NCBI GenBank assembly: GCA_963732845.1
Contig: CAVTBE010000005.1
Location: forward strand, 124,001 to 188,000
Reading direction: 5' to 3'
DNA: 64,000 nucleotides
DNA from: CAVSRC01 sp963732845
GTDB lineage: Bacteria > Pseudomonadota > Alphaproteobacteria > Rhizobiales > Kaistiaceae
Numbering within the stretch: the stretch's first letter is position 1; each line of letters begins with the position of its first letter. The notes beneath the pieces were generated by a model, which saw nothing but the letters and a program-made list of their open reading frames with translations, ran no database searches and was not told the DNA's origin. Shown here piece after piece: positions 37,502-45,015 of the stretch. The translations under genes and the position numbers were made by a program.

Positions 37502-39101
37502 TCAGGCCGGCTCCACCCCCGCCTTGAGCAGCTTGTAGACGACCGAATCGTAGAGCGCCTCGAAGGAGGCATCGACGACGTTCTCGGAGACGCCGACGGT
37601 GAACCACGAGTCGCCGGACGAATCGCTCGAATTCGATGAGCACGCGGGTAACCGCCTCGGTGCCGCCATTGAGGATGCGCACCCGGTAGTCGACCAGTTC
37701 GAGATCGGCGATGACGTTGCGATAGGCGCCGAGGTCCTTGCGCAGCGCGCGATCGAGCGCGTTCACCGGGCCGTTGCCTTCCGCCACCGTCAGCACGCGC
37801 TCGCCGCCGATCACGGTCTTGACCACGGCCTGCGAGACGGAGACCAGCTTGCCCAATGCATTGTGGCGGCGCTCGACGGTGACGCTGAAGCCTTCCACGT
37901 CGAAGTAGCTGGGCACGTCGCCGAGCACGCGCCGCGCCAGCAGCTCGAAGGAGGCGCTGGCGCCCTCATAGGCGTAGCCGACCGACTCGCGCTCCTTGAC
38001 CGCGCGCAGCAGCGCATCGAGGCGCGGATCGCTCTTGGCCACCTCGATGCCCATGCGGCCAAGCTCGACGAGAAGGTTCGCCTTGCCGGCCTGCTCGGAC
38101 ACCAGGACGTGGCGCCGGTTGCCCACCGTTTCCGGTACGACATGCTCGTAGGTCCTGGGGTCCTTGGCGATGGCCGAGGCGTGGATGCCGGCCTTGGTGG
38201 TGAAGGCGCTGGCGCCGACATAAGGGGCCTGGCGGTTGGGCGCGCGGTTGAGCAGTTCGTCGAAGCGGTGGGCGAGCGCGGTCAGGCCGGCGAGACCGTC
38301 CATGGTGACGCCGGTCTCGAAGCGGTCGGCATAAGCCGGCTTGAGCAGGAGCGTCGGGATCAGCGAGGTCAGGCTGGCATTGCCGCAGCGCTCGCCGATG
38401 CCGTTGAGCGTGCCCTGGACGTGGCGAGCGCCGGCGCGCACGGCGGCGAGCGAATTGGCGACCGCCTGCTCGGTGTCGTTATGGGCGTGGATGCCGAGAT
38501 GATCGCCGGGCACGGCCTTGGCCACCGCAGTGACGATCGCCTCCACCTCCTCGGGCAGCGTGCCGCCATTGGTGTCGCACAGCACCACCCAGCGGGCGCC
38601 GGCCTCGTACGCCGCCTTGGCGCAGGCGACGGCGTAATCCGGATTAGCCTTGTAGCCGTCGAAGAAATGCTCGGCGTCGAGCAGCACCTCCCTGCCCGCC
38701 TCGCGCGCCGCGGTCACCGACTGGCGGATGCCGTCGAGGTTCTCCTCCTCGGTGGCGCCGAGCGCGACGCGGACGTGATAGTCCCAGGTCTTGGCGACGA
38801 AGCAGATGGCATCGGCCGCGGCCTGGACGAGCGCGCGGATGCCCGGATCGTTCGAGATGCTGACCCCGGCGCGCTTGGTCATGCCAAAGGCGGTGAAGGC
38901 GGCACGGCTGGTGCGCTTGGTCTCGAAGAAGGCCGTGTCGGTGGGATTGGCGCCGGGATAACCGCCCTCGACATAGTCGACACCAAGATCGTCGAGCAGG
39001 CCGGCGATGAGGACCTTGTCCTCCAGGGTGAAGTCGATGCCGTTGGTCTGGGCACCGTCGCGCAAGGTCGTGTCGAAGAGGTACAGCCGTTCCTTGGTCA
39101 T
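37502..39101 (-). CDS. cimA: citramalate synthase, frameshifted near its C-terminus in this sequence
   Basis: About 532 residues. HMGL-like TIM barrel (LYLFDTTLRDGAQTNGIDFT; DTNGGTLPEEV; HAHNDTEQAVANS) and a C-terminal LeuA allosteric domain. It condenses acetyl-CoA and pyruvate to citramalate for isoleucine synthesis; 2-isopropylmalate synthase is the close alternative. After VTRVLIE the frame shifts. Removing one A from GAATTC at 37629-37634 restores VLIDSSDSSGDSWFTVGVSENVVDASFEAL in pieces (core DSSDSSGDSW) and leads to a stop at 37502. The span of 1600 nt is one over a multiple of three. The start ATG (39101) overlaps a short frame duplicating its own first codons. Confidence 0.87.
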
Positions 39102-39220
39102 CAGTTCATTTCCCTGGCGCGCGACGGTTCTGCTTGTTTTGTCCGTCCTCGGCGCGCCGCGCCTGCGGGCGGACGGGCGCGCAAGGTCGTGTCGAAAAGA
39201 TACAGCCGCTCTTTACTCAT
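39101..39220 (-). pseudogene. partial duplicate of the citramalate synthase 5-prime end
   Basis: The 39-codon frame from ATG 39220 begins MSKERLYLFDTTLRAR, almost the same as MTKERLYLFDTTLRDG of cimA just downstream, then loses similarity and ends in a TGA overlapping the cimA start. The DNA match covers about 40 nt (39178-39220). It lies between the last GFA gene and cimA, so it is probably a scar of a local duplication or recombination. It might also act as a short leader frame. Confidence 0.7.
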
Positions 39221-39229
39221 GGCGTTTGC

Positions 39230-39715
39230 TCAGGCCGCGGGCGGCCAGGTCTCCGTGTCGTGATCGGGGTGTTGGTGGTTGGTGCGGGCGATGGAAGCGG
39301 CCTTCTCCGGCACGTCCTGCTCGGTGGTCTGGTCGCCGGGCAAGGCCGCCAGCGCCTCGAAATAGGGCAGCCGCACTTCGATGCCGTATTGATGGGCGGG
39401 CACGATCTTCGCCGGCTCGTCGAGGGAGCCGATCGAGACGGCGATGCGCGGACTGTCGACATAGTGGAAAGTGAGCGGCGTGCCGCAGTTGCGGCAGAAG
39501 CCGCGCTCGGTCTGGTCCGAGCTCTTGAAGATCGACAGTGCGCCGCGCGTGATCTCGAACTTGTCGAGCGGTACGCCGGTGAGCGGTGCGAAGAACCCGC
39601 CGAAAGCCTTCTGGCACATGCGGCAGTGGCAGATGTGCGGATTGGTCGGCGGCTGATGCAGGGCGTAGCGCACGGCGCCGCACTGGCAGCCGCCGCTGAG
39701 ACGGAACGCGGTCAT
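39230..39715 (-). CDS. GFA/CENP-V-family zinc protein, tandem copy 1
   Basis: 161 residues. Cys motifs CQCGAVRY, CHCRMCQK and CRNCGTPL bind zinc as in glutathione-dependent formaldehyde-activating enzyme (GFA) and CENP-V family proteins. The end NHQHPDHDTETWPPAA is shared with its paralogues. It overlaps copy 2 by 4 nt (ATGA). Only the founding Gfa enzyme has a known reaction (S-hydroxymethylglutathione formation), and most homologues, probably including this one, have other unknown roles. Confidence 0.88.
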   Translation of the reverse strand: MTAFRLSGGCQCGAVRYALHQPPTNPHICHCRMCQKAFGGFFAPLTGVPLDKFEITRGALSIFKSSDQTERGFCRNCGTPLTFHYVDSPRIAVSIGSLDEPAKIVPAHQYGIEVRLPYFEALAALPGDQTTEQDVPEKAASIARTNHQHPDHDTETWPPAA

Positions 39716-40209
39716 GGTGGGCCCCCTTCGGCGGGCGGCCAGACGACCGTGTCGTGGTCGGGGTGCTGGTGATTGCTGCGGGCAATGGCGGCAGCCTTTT
39801 CCGGCATGTCCTCTTCGGTGGTCTTCGAATCGCGCAGGCTCGCCAGAGCGGCAAAGTAAGGCAGCCGGCCCTCGACGCCGTACTGATACTCGGGAACGAT
39901 CTTCGCCGGCTCGTCGAGGGAGCCGATCGACACACAGATATCCGCGTCGTTGTCGTCCTGGATCGTCAGCGGCGTGCCGCAGGCGCGGCAGAAGCCGCGC
40001 TCGGCGATGTCCGAGCTGTGAAAGATGGCGAGTTCGCCACGCGTGATCTCGAGGCTCGCGACGGACACGTGGAAGAGCGGCGCGAAGAAAGAACCGAAGG
40101 CCTTCTGGCACATACGGCAGTGGCAGATGTGCGGGTTGGTCGGCGGCTCATGCAGGGCGTAGCGCACGGCGCCGCACTGGCAGCCGCCGGTCATGCGAAA
40201 CGCGGTCAT
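39712..40209 (-). CDS. GFA/CENP-V-family zinc protein, tandem copy 2
   Basis: 165 residues, the closest relative of copy 1 (shared TNPHICHCRMCQKAFG and SIGSLDEPAKIVP). All zinc cysteines are kept (CQCGAV, CHCRMC, CRACGTPL). It overlaps copies 1 and 3 by 4 nt at each end, so all are translated as a coupled set. Ends NHQHPDHDTVVWPPAEGG. Confidence 0.88.
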   Translation of the reverse strand: MTAFRMTGGCQCGAVRYALHEPPTNPHICHCRMCQKAFGSFFAPLFHVSVASLEITRGELAIFHSSDIAERGFCRACGTPLTIQDDNDADICVSIGSLDEPAKIVPEYQYGVEGRLPYFAALASLRDSKTTEEDMPEKAAAIARSNHQHPDHDTVVWPPAEGGPP

Positions 40210-40703
40210 TGCGGGAACCCTCCGGGCGGCGGCCACATGACCGTGTCGTGGTCGGGGTGCTGATGGTTCGTGCTGCTGATGCGATGGAGCATCTCCGGAT
40301 TGTCGGCATAGGTCGGGCGGTCGCCGGGAAGCGCGGTGAGGCCGGGAAACCACGCCACGCGGCTCTCATTGCCGTACTGGATTGCCGGCGGAACCTGGTC
40401 CGGCTCGTCGAGGCTGCCGACGAGGACGCCGATGTCGTCGCCATCGGGATAGTCGAAGGTCAGCGGCGTCCCGCAAGCGCTGCAGAAACCGCGGCGCCCC
40501 ACGTCGGAACTCATGAAATAGGTGATCGTGCCACGGGTGACCCTGAACGCCGGCTTCAGAACCGGACAGATGACCGCGAACGGGCCGCCGACAGCCTTCT
40601 GGCACATGCGGCAGTGACAGACATGCACATTCTGCGGCTGCTGATCGAGGGCATAGCGCACGGCGCCGCACTGGCAGCCGCCGGTGAGAAGCAACGCGGT
40701 CAT
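40206..40703 (-). CDS. GFA/CENP-V-family zinc protein, tandem copy 3
   Basis: 165 residues with CQCGAV, CHCRMC and CSACGTPL. The middle differs more from copies 1 and 2 (PFAVICPVLKPAFRVTRG). Its last 15 codons are nearly identical in DNA to those of copy 4, pointing to recent duplication or gene conversion. Overlaps both neighbours by 4 nt. Confidence 0.88.
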   Translation of the reverse strand: MTALLLTGGCQCGAVRYALDQQPQNVHVCHCRMCQKAVGGPFAVICPVLKPAFRVTRGTITYFMSSDVGRRGFCSACGTPLTFDYPDGDDIGVLVGSLDEPDQVPPAIQYGNESRVAWFPGLTALPGDRPTYADNPEMLHRISSTNHQHPDHDTVMWPPPGGFPQ

Positions 40704-41179
40704 TGCGGGAACCCTCCGGGCGGCGGCCACATGGCCGCGTCGTGGTCGGGATGCTGATAGCTGACGATAGTGGCCTTGAACGCTTCCGGCCCCGGCTCGG
40801 CGGCGGGATCGCGGAAGGGCAGCGCCGACAGGCCATCGACGAAGGACAGCTTGTCGGCGGGGTTCACCTGGATCGTCGGGGCGGCGCGCTCGGGCTCGTC
40901 GAGGGCACCGATGGCGAGTTCGATGCCGCCCTCATACTCGTAGGTCAGCGGCGTGCCGCAGGCGCCGCAGAAGCCGCGGCGCGCCTTGTTGGAACTCTGG
41001 AAGTGTTTCGGTGCGCCGCGCGTCCAGACGAGGCCACGGGCGGTAACCAGCGGCCCATAGAAGCCGCCGAAGGCCTTCTGACACATGCGGCAATGGCAGA
41101 TGGAGCCGCGTCCGAGGCTTGCGACCCGGAAACGCACAGCCCCGCACTGACAGCCGCCGGTCAGAGGCCCCTCGCTCAT
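40700..41179 (-). CDS. GFA/CENP-V-family zinc protein, tandem copy 4
   Basis: 159 residues, the most divergent of the four (MSEGPLTGGCQCGAVRFRV; VWTRGAPKHFQSSNKARRGF), keeping CQCGAV, CHCRMC and CGACGTPL. The C-terminus WPPPGGFPQ equals that of copy 3. Its start overlaps the stop of the glyoxalase-fusion gene. First of the four GFA genes in transcription order. Confidence 0.88.
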   Translation of the reverse strand: MSEGPLTGGCQCGAVRFRVASLGRGSICHCRMCQKAFGGFYGPLVTARGLVWTRGAPKHFQSSNKARRGFCGACGTPLTYEYEGGIELAIGALDEPERAAPTIQVNPADKLSFVDGLSALPFRDPAAEPGPEAFKATIVSYQHPDHDAAMWPPPGGFPQ

Positions 41180-41892
41180 CGCCGGGTCTTCCGTCCGCGG
41201 CCGACGGGCTTGCGCACGGCCTTCTTCGCTGCCGACTTCTTCGCTGCCGTCTTCTTCGCTGGCGTCTTCTTCGCCGGCACCTTCTTGACCGGCTTCTTCG
41301 CTGCCGCCTTCCTGGCCGGGAGCTTCTTCCCGGCGACCTTCCTGGCGGGTTTCTTGGCGACCTTCTTGGCGGTCTTCTTGGCGACCTTGCGCGCCGGCTT
41401 CTTCGCTCCTGCCTTTTTCACAGCCTTCCTGGCAGCCTTCTTCGCCGCCTTCCTGCGCTTGGGCGCCGCAGCCTCGCGGGCCGCCGCATTCATCTCGGCG
41501 AGCGAGGAGTGGCAGACGGCCTCGATGTTGTGGCCGTCGGGATCGAGCACGAAGGCGCCGTAATAGTTGGCGTGATAGTGCAGACGCAGACCGGGCGGGC
41601 CGTTGTCGGTGCCGCCAGCCTCCATGGCAGCGGCATAGAATTCATCGACCTGCTCGCGCGTCTCGGCGCGGAAGGCGACATGCAGATGCGGCGCCGTCTT
41701 CTCGCCCGCGATGATCCACAAGAACGGCTTGCCGGCGACGCCGAGCCCGGCCATGGCGAAGGGGCCGATGGTGCCCTCGGGGAATTCCATGATGACGCCG
41801 CCGCCGAGCGGCTTCAGCGCCGCCAGGTAGAAGGCCTTGGAACGCTCATAGTCGGATACGCACAGTCCCATATGGTCGATTTCAGTGGTCAT
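41176..41892 (-). CDS. VOC (glyoxalase-like) domain fused to a histone-H1-like Lys/Ala tail
   Basis: 238 residues. Residues 1-120 form a VOC domain (IDHMGLCVSDYERSKAFYLAAL; FVLDPDGHNIEAVCH with likely metal ligands His and Glu). Residues about 140-238 are a run of AKK, ARK and KKPA repeats like the tails of bacterial H1-like and AlgP proteins, which bind DNA or other polyanions. VOC proteins act in glyoxal detoxification, dioxygenation or antibiotic resistance. The tail may tether the enzyme to the nucleoid. Overlaps DUF559 before and GFA copy 4 after by 4 nt. Confidence 0.82.
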   Translation of the reverse strand: MTTEIDHMGLCVSDYERSKAFYLAALKPLGGGVIMEFPEGTIGPFAMAGLGVAGKPFLWIIAGEKTAPHLHVAFRAETREQVDEFYAAAMEAGGTDNGPPGLRLHYHANYYGAFVLDPDGHNIEAVCHSSLAEMNAAAREAAAPKRRKAAKKAARKAVKKAGAKKPARKVAKKTAKKVAKKPARKVAGKKLPARKAAAKKPVKKVPAKKTPAKKTAAKKSAAKKAVRKPVGRGRKTRR

Positions 41893-42461
41893 CGCTTCAC
41901 CTCCTCGTCTGGCCGTGCATCATTGAGCGCGGTCAGGATGTCGGCCCCAACGCCCTCCGCGTTGGTCAGGACATCGGAATTCCAATAACGCCTAACCCTG
42001 AAGCCCCGCGCGGCGAACCAGCGGTCACGCAGCCGGTCCGTGGCGCTCTCTGCGTGCTGGCCTCCATCGACCTCGACGACAAGACGCGCCGGATAGGAGG
42101 CGAAGTCGACGATAAAGCGGCCGATCGGTACTTGCCGGCGAAACTTGGCGACGCCAAACGGCGACTGCCTGAGCATGGCCCAAAGGCTTTGTTCGGCGTC
42201 CGTGGGGCGCTTGCGGAGCGCGCGGGCGCGCTTCACCTCGGTCAAGACCTGCCGCGGCTGCTTCTTCCGCCGGGCTGGTTTCGCCCCCTCACCCGGTGCG
42301 CTGCGCGCACCACCCTCTCCCGCCAGGGGAGAGGGTTTGGTGCCCCGATCCCCGGCCTTGCCTGATGGCCTTTGCACGGGACGTGCGGCGTCCGGACCCT
42401 CTCCCCTCGTGGGAGAGGGTGGCGAGGCCGCAGGCCGAGACGGGTGAGGGGCAAGGCTCAC
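41889..42461 (-). CDS. DUF559 endonuclease-like protein with repeat-derived N-terminus
   Basis: The conserved part (about residues 75-185: RPTDAEQSLWAML, RQVPIGRFIVDFAS, LVVEVDGGQH) is a DUF559 domain, a small PD-(D/E)XK/Vsr-like nuclease fold. The GTG at 42461 overlaps the cysS stop (GTGA), but the first 65 codons run through two REP-like palindromes and read like low-complexity filler, so the true start may be nearer 42270. DUF559 proteins often accompany mobile DNA; function is unknown. Confidence 0.7.
   Translation of the reverse strand: MSLAPHPSRPAASPPSPTRGEGPDAARPVQRPSGKAGDRGTKPSPLAGEGGARSAPGEGAKPARRKKQPRQVLTEVKRARALRKRPTDAEQSLWAMLRQSPFGVAKFRRQVPIGRFIVDFASYPARLVVEVDGGQHAESATDRLRDRWFAARGFRVRRYWNSDVLTNAEGVGADILTALNDARPDEEVKR
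42285..42445. repeat. pair of REP-like palindromes between cysS and the DUF559 domain
   Basis: ACCCTCTCC-CGCCAG-GGGAGAGGGT (42312-42336) and ACCCTCTCCC-CTCG-TGGGAGAGGGT (42396-42420), with flanking CCCTCACCCG/CGGGTGAGGGG ends facing each other. This GAGAGGGT palindrome type is a common dispersed extragenic repeat in Alphaproteobacteria. Here it lies within an open coding frame. Confidence 0.8.
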
Positions 42462-43894
42462 CGCTTCACCTCCCAGGTGGTCACGAGTTCGCCGGTGGCG
42501 GGGTCCTTAGAATCCTTGAGCGCGATGCCCATGGCATCGAGCTCATTCCTGATGCGGTCTGCTTCGGCATAGTCCTTCGCCTTGCGCGCGGTGGCGCGGG
42601 CGACGATCAGTCGCTCGGCACTTGTCTTGACCTCGGCGGATACTTCCGCCGCAGCCACCGGGCCGATCCCCAACAGGTTCATGGCGCCGGCAAGACCGCC
42701 GGCGTCGCCGCTCTTGCGCAAGGCATGCATTCGGCTGATCGCGAGCGGCGTGTTGACATCGTCCGACACCGCTTCGACAACCGGCGTCGGAGCATCCCCC
42801 AACCGATCGCCGGAAAGCGCGCCGGCGAAGGCGGACCAATCCTGCACGACGCGCTCGGCTTCGACCAGCGCCGAAGTCGTCCAGTCTATCGGCTGGCGAT
42901 AATGCGTCGCCAGCATCGCCAGGCGCAGCACGGGGCCCGGCCACGCGCGCCCGCCGAACGTGTCGGTCGCCAGCAGCTCGTTGATCGTCACGAAGTTGCC
43001 GAGCGACTTCGACATCTTCTCGCCCTCGACCTGCAGAAAGCCGTTGTGCAGCCAGGTGCGCGCCATCAGCGGCGTGCCGTGGGCACAGCGCGACTGGGCG
43101 ATCTCGTTCTCATGATGCGGGAAGATGAGGTCGATGCCGCCGCCATGGATGTCGAATTCGTGCGGATGGGCGCGGCCCTCCGGCGAGAGCTTCGCTTTCA
43201 CATCCTCCCACAGCCACCTTTCGGACATGGCCGAGCATTCGAGGTGCCAGCCGGGGCGGCCGGGCGTCGCGATGCCGGCCGGCGACGGCCACGCCGGCTC
43301 GCCGGCCTTCGACGGCTTCCACAGGACGAAGTCCATCGGATCCTGCTTGTAAGGCGCCACCTCGACGCGGGCGCCGGCGATCATCTCGTCGAGCGTGCGG
43401 TTGGAGAGCCTGCCGTAGTCGGCCATCGCCGAGACGCGGAAGAGCACATGGTCCGCGCCGACATAGGCGAAGCCCTTGGCGATGAGCGCCTCGATCATCG
43501 CCTTCATCTCGTCGATGTGCTGGGTGGCGCGCGGCTCCACCGTCGGCGGCAGGCAGCCGAGCGCCGCCACGTCCTCGTGGAACTGACTGGTGGTGCGCCC
43601 GGTGACCTCGCGGATCGCCTCATTCAATGGCAGATCAGGAAACTCTTCCGCCGCGCGGGCGATGATCTTGTCGTCCACGTCGGTGATGTTGCGGACATAG
43701 GTGACGTGGTCCGGCCCGTAGAGATGCCGGAGCAGGCGGAAGAGCACGTCGAAGACGATCAGCGGCCGGGCGTTGCCGATATGGGCGAAGTCGTAGACCG
43801 TCGGCCCGCACACGTACATGCGTACGTTGGCGGGGTCGATCGGGACGAAGTCCTCCTTCGTCCGGGTCAGCGTGTTGTGCAGCCTCAGGCCCAT
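42458..43894 (-). CDS. cysS: cysteinyl-tRNA synthetase
   Basis: 478 residues, class I synthetase charging tRNA-Cys. Cys29 and Cys220 fit the zinc site, HIGN is at 38-41 and KMSKS at 293-297. The IHGGGIDLIFPHHENE segment is highly conserved. Length is normal. First gene of the leftward chain cysS-DUF559-VOC-GFA(x4)-cimA; all junctions down to the last GFA gene are 4-nt overlaps. Confidence 0.97.
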   Translation of the reverse strand: MGLRLHNTLTRTKEDFVPIDPANVRMYVCGPTVYDFAHIGNARPLIVFDVLFRLLRHLYGPDHVTYVRNITDVDDKIIARAAEEFPDLPLNEAIREVTGRTTSQFHEDVAALGCLPPTVEPRATQHIDEMKAMIEALIAKGFAYVGADHVLFRVSAMADYGRLSNRTLDEMIAGARVEVAPYKQDPMDFVLWKPSKAGEPAWPSPAGIATPGRPGWHLECSAMSERWLWEDVKAKLSPEGRAHPHEFDIHGGGIDLIFPHHENEIAQSRCAHGTPLMARTWLHNGFLQVEGEKMSKSLGNFVTINELLATDTFGGRAWPGPVLRLAMLATHYRQPIDWTTSALVEAERVVQDWSAFAGALSGDRLGDAPTPVVEAVSDDVNTPLAISRMHALRKSGDAGGLAGAMNLLGIGPVAAAEVSAEVKTSAERLIVARATARKAKDYAEADRIRNELDAMGIALKDSKDPATGELVTTWEVKR

Positions 43895-44261
43895 GTCAAA
43901 CGTCTTCCTCCGACCGCCGGCCGGGGGATCGTCTCGTCTTCAGATGGGCAAAGAGAGGACGGCCTCAGCCAGCGCGATGCTAGCCGGTAATGATCCCGCA
44001 AATGCAAATGGCGCGTGAACGCACGATCATCCTCATGGCGTTCCCATTGACGCATTTGCGCACAAAGGTCAAGCGCGGTCCGCCGGCCGGCCGCCGTTCA
44101 ACTTGTCGCGACTGGCTCGCTGGAAGCCCTTGCGACGCCTCACTTTCTTCGCGATCAAACGGCGCGTCCGGACATCGCAGGTGCAAACCTCTCGCCCGGC
44201 GACGCCGGCCCCCTAAGTGTCGTGTCGTGGCTGGTGGGGCGACACCCGATGGAGCCTCATA
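43895..44261. other. intergenic region between divergent cysS and secreted-protein genes
   Basis: 367 nt with no convincing coding frame. It holds the divergent promoters. An inverted pair CGCAAATGC (about 43989) and GCATTTGCG (about 44051) could be a regulator site, but the distance is large and I know no match. Confidence 0.35.
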
Positions 44262-44534
44262 ATGAAATACCGTGTCACCGCTTTGCTCGCCCTCGCCGCC
44301 GTCGTTGCCGTGCCTGCCCTCGCCTCCGCCGCGACCATGGGCGAAGCCGGCAGCTATTCCCACCCCCCGGCATTTCCCTTCCCAACGGTCGTCATTCCGC
44401 GCGACGGCGATGCCTCGGCGATCATGGCAAACGCCGAACACGACTATCTCGCCAATGCCTGCCCGATGGTGCTGAAGTACCCGGGGGGCTATTCGGCCGT
44501 GCTCAACCGCTTCTGCCGCGAATACCGCGGCTAA
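44262..44534 (+). CDS. small secreted hypothetical protein, paralogue A
   Basis: 90 residues with a clear signal peptide (MKYRVTALLALAAVVAVPALASA, cut near ASA-ATM shown in parts: cleavage after about residue 23). The mature part of about 67 residues has VIPRDGDASAIMANAEHDYL, NACPMVL and two cysteines that may pair. GGAG lies before the ATG. It shares its pattern with the next gene. Function not recognised. Confidence 0.7.
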   Translation: MKYRVTALLALAAVVAVPALASAATMGEAGSYSHPPAFPFPTVVIPRDGDASAIMANAEHDYLANACPMVLKYPGGYSAVLNRFCREYRG

Positions 44535-44643
44535 GCCAAAGCGAAGCGGGAGGAGGAGGGCGGGCGTTCGCTCGCCGCCTTGACCGGCCTGACGAGCGGC
44601 CCGCCCTGCCCCTCCGCCCGCGAGATCAGAAGGAGTCCCGACC

Positions 44644-44958
44644 ATGAAACACCGTCTCACCATCCCCCTCGCATTCGCCGCCGTGCTGGCCATGCCGGCG
44701 CTCGCCGCCGCCGAACCGCTGATCTATCCGGATTTACCGGCCAAGGTGTCGATGGACGACCATCTGGCCGTCGTGGTGCCGCTGGCAACGGCCGCGATCG
44801 CTCCGCATACGACGGCTCTCATCGTGCCGCGCGACGGCGACGCCTCCCAGACGCTCGCCAGCGCCGAGGGCACCTACCTGACCAGCGAGTGCCCGGCCGT
44901 GCTGTCGCACCCGGCCGACCATACGGCCATGCTCGAGCGTTACTGCCAGCGCGGCTGA
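44644..44958 (+). CDS. small secreted hypothetical protein, paralogue B
   Basis: 104 residues with a signal peptide (MKHRLTIPLAFAAVLAMPAL, cut after AAA) and a good AAGGAG ribosome site. The mature part repeats the features of paralogue A: IVPRDGDASQTLASAEGTYL, SECPAVL and a final Cys near the C-terminus. A local tandem duplication of a periplasmic or secreted protein of unknown role. Confidence 0.7.
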   Translation: MKHRLTIPLAFAAVLAMPALAAAEPLIYPDLPAKVSMDDHLAVVVPLATAAIAPHTTALIVPRDGDASQTLASAEGTYLTSECPAVLSHPADHTAMLERYCQRG

Positions 44959-44981
44959 GCCGCCCTGCCCTTGCCCCGATC

Positions 44982-45015
44982 GGCGACCATGGCTTACGGG
45001 AAAGCCATGGTCGCC
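44982..45015 (+). promoter_or_regulatory. 14-bp perfect inverted repeat covering the transglycosylase start
   Basis: GGCGACCATGGCTT (44982-44995) and AAGCCATGGTCGCC (45002-45015), loop ACGGGA. Both possible start codons (44989 and 45007) lie inside the arms and the only ribosome-site-like GGGA is in the loop, so the mRNA hairpin should hinder initiation. It may also end the preceding transcript, though no T-run follows. Confidence 0.6.
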
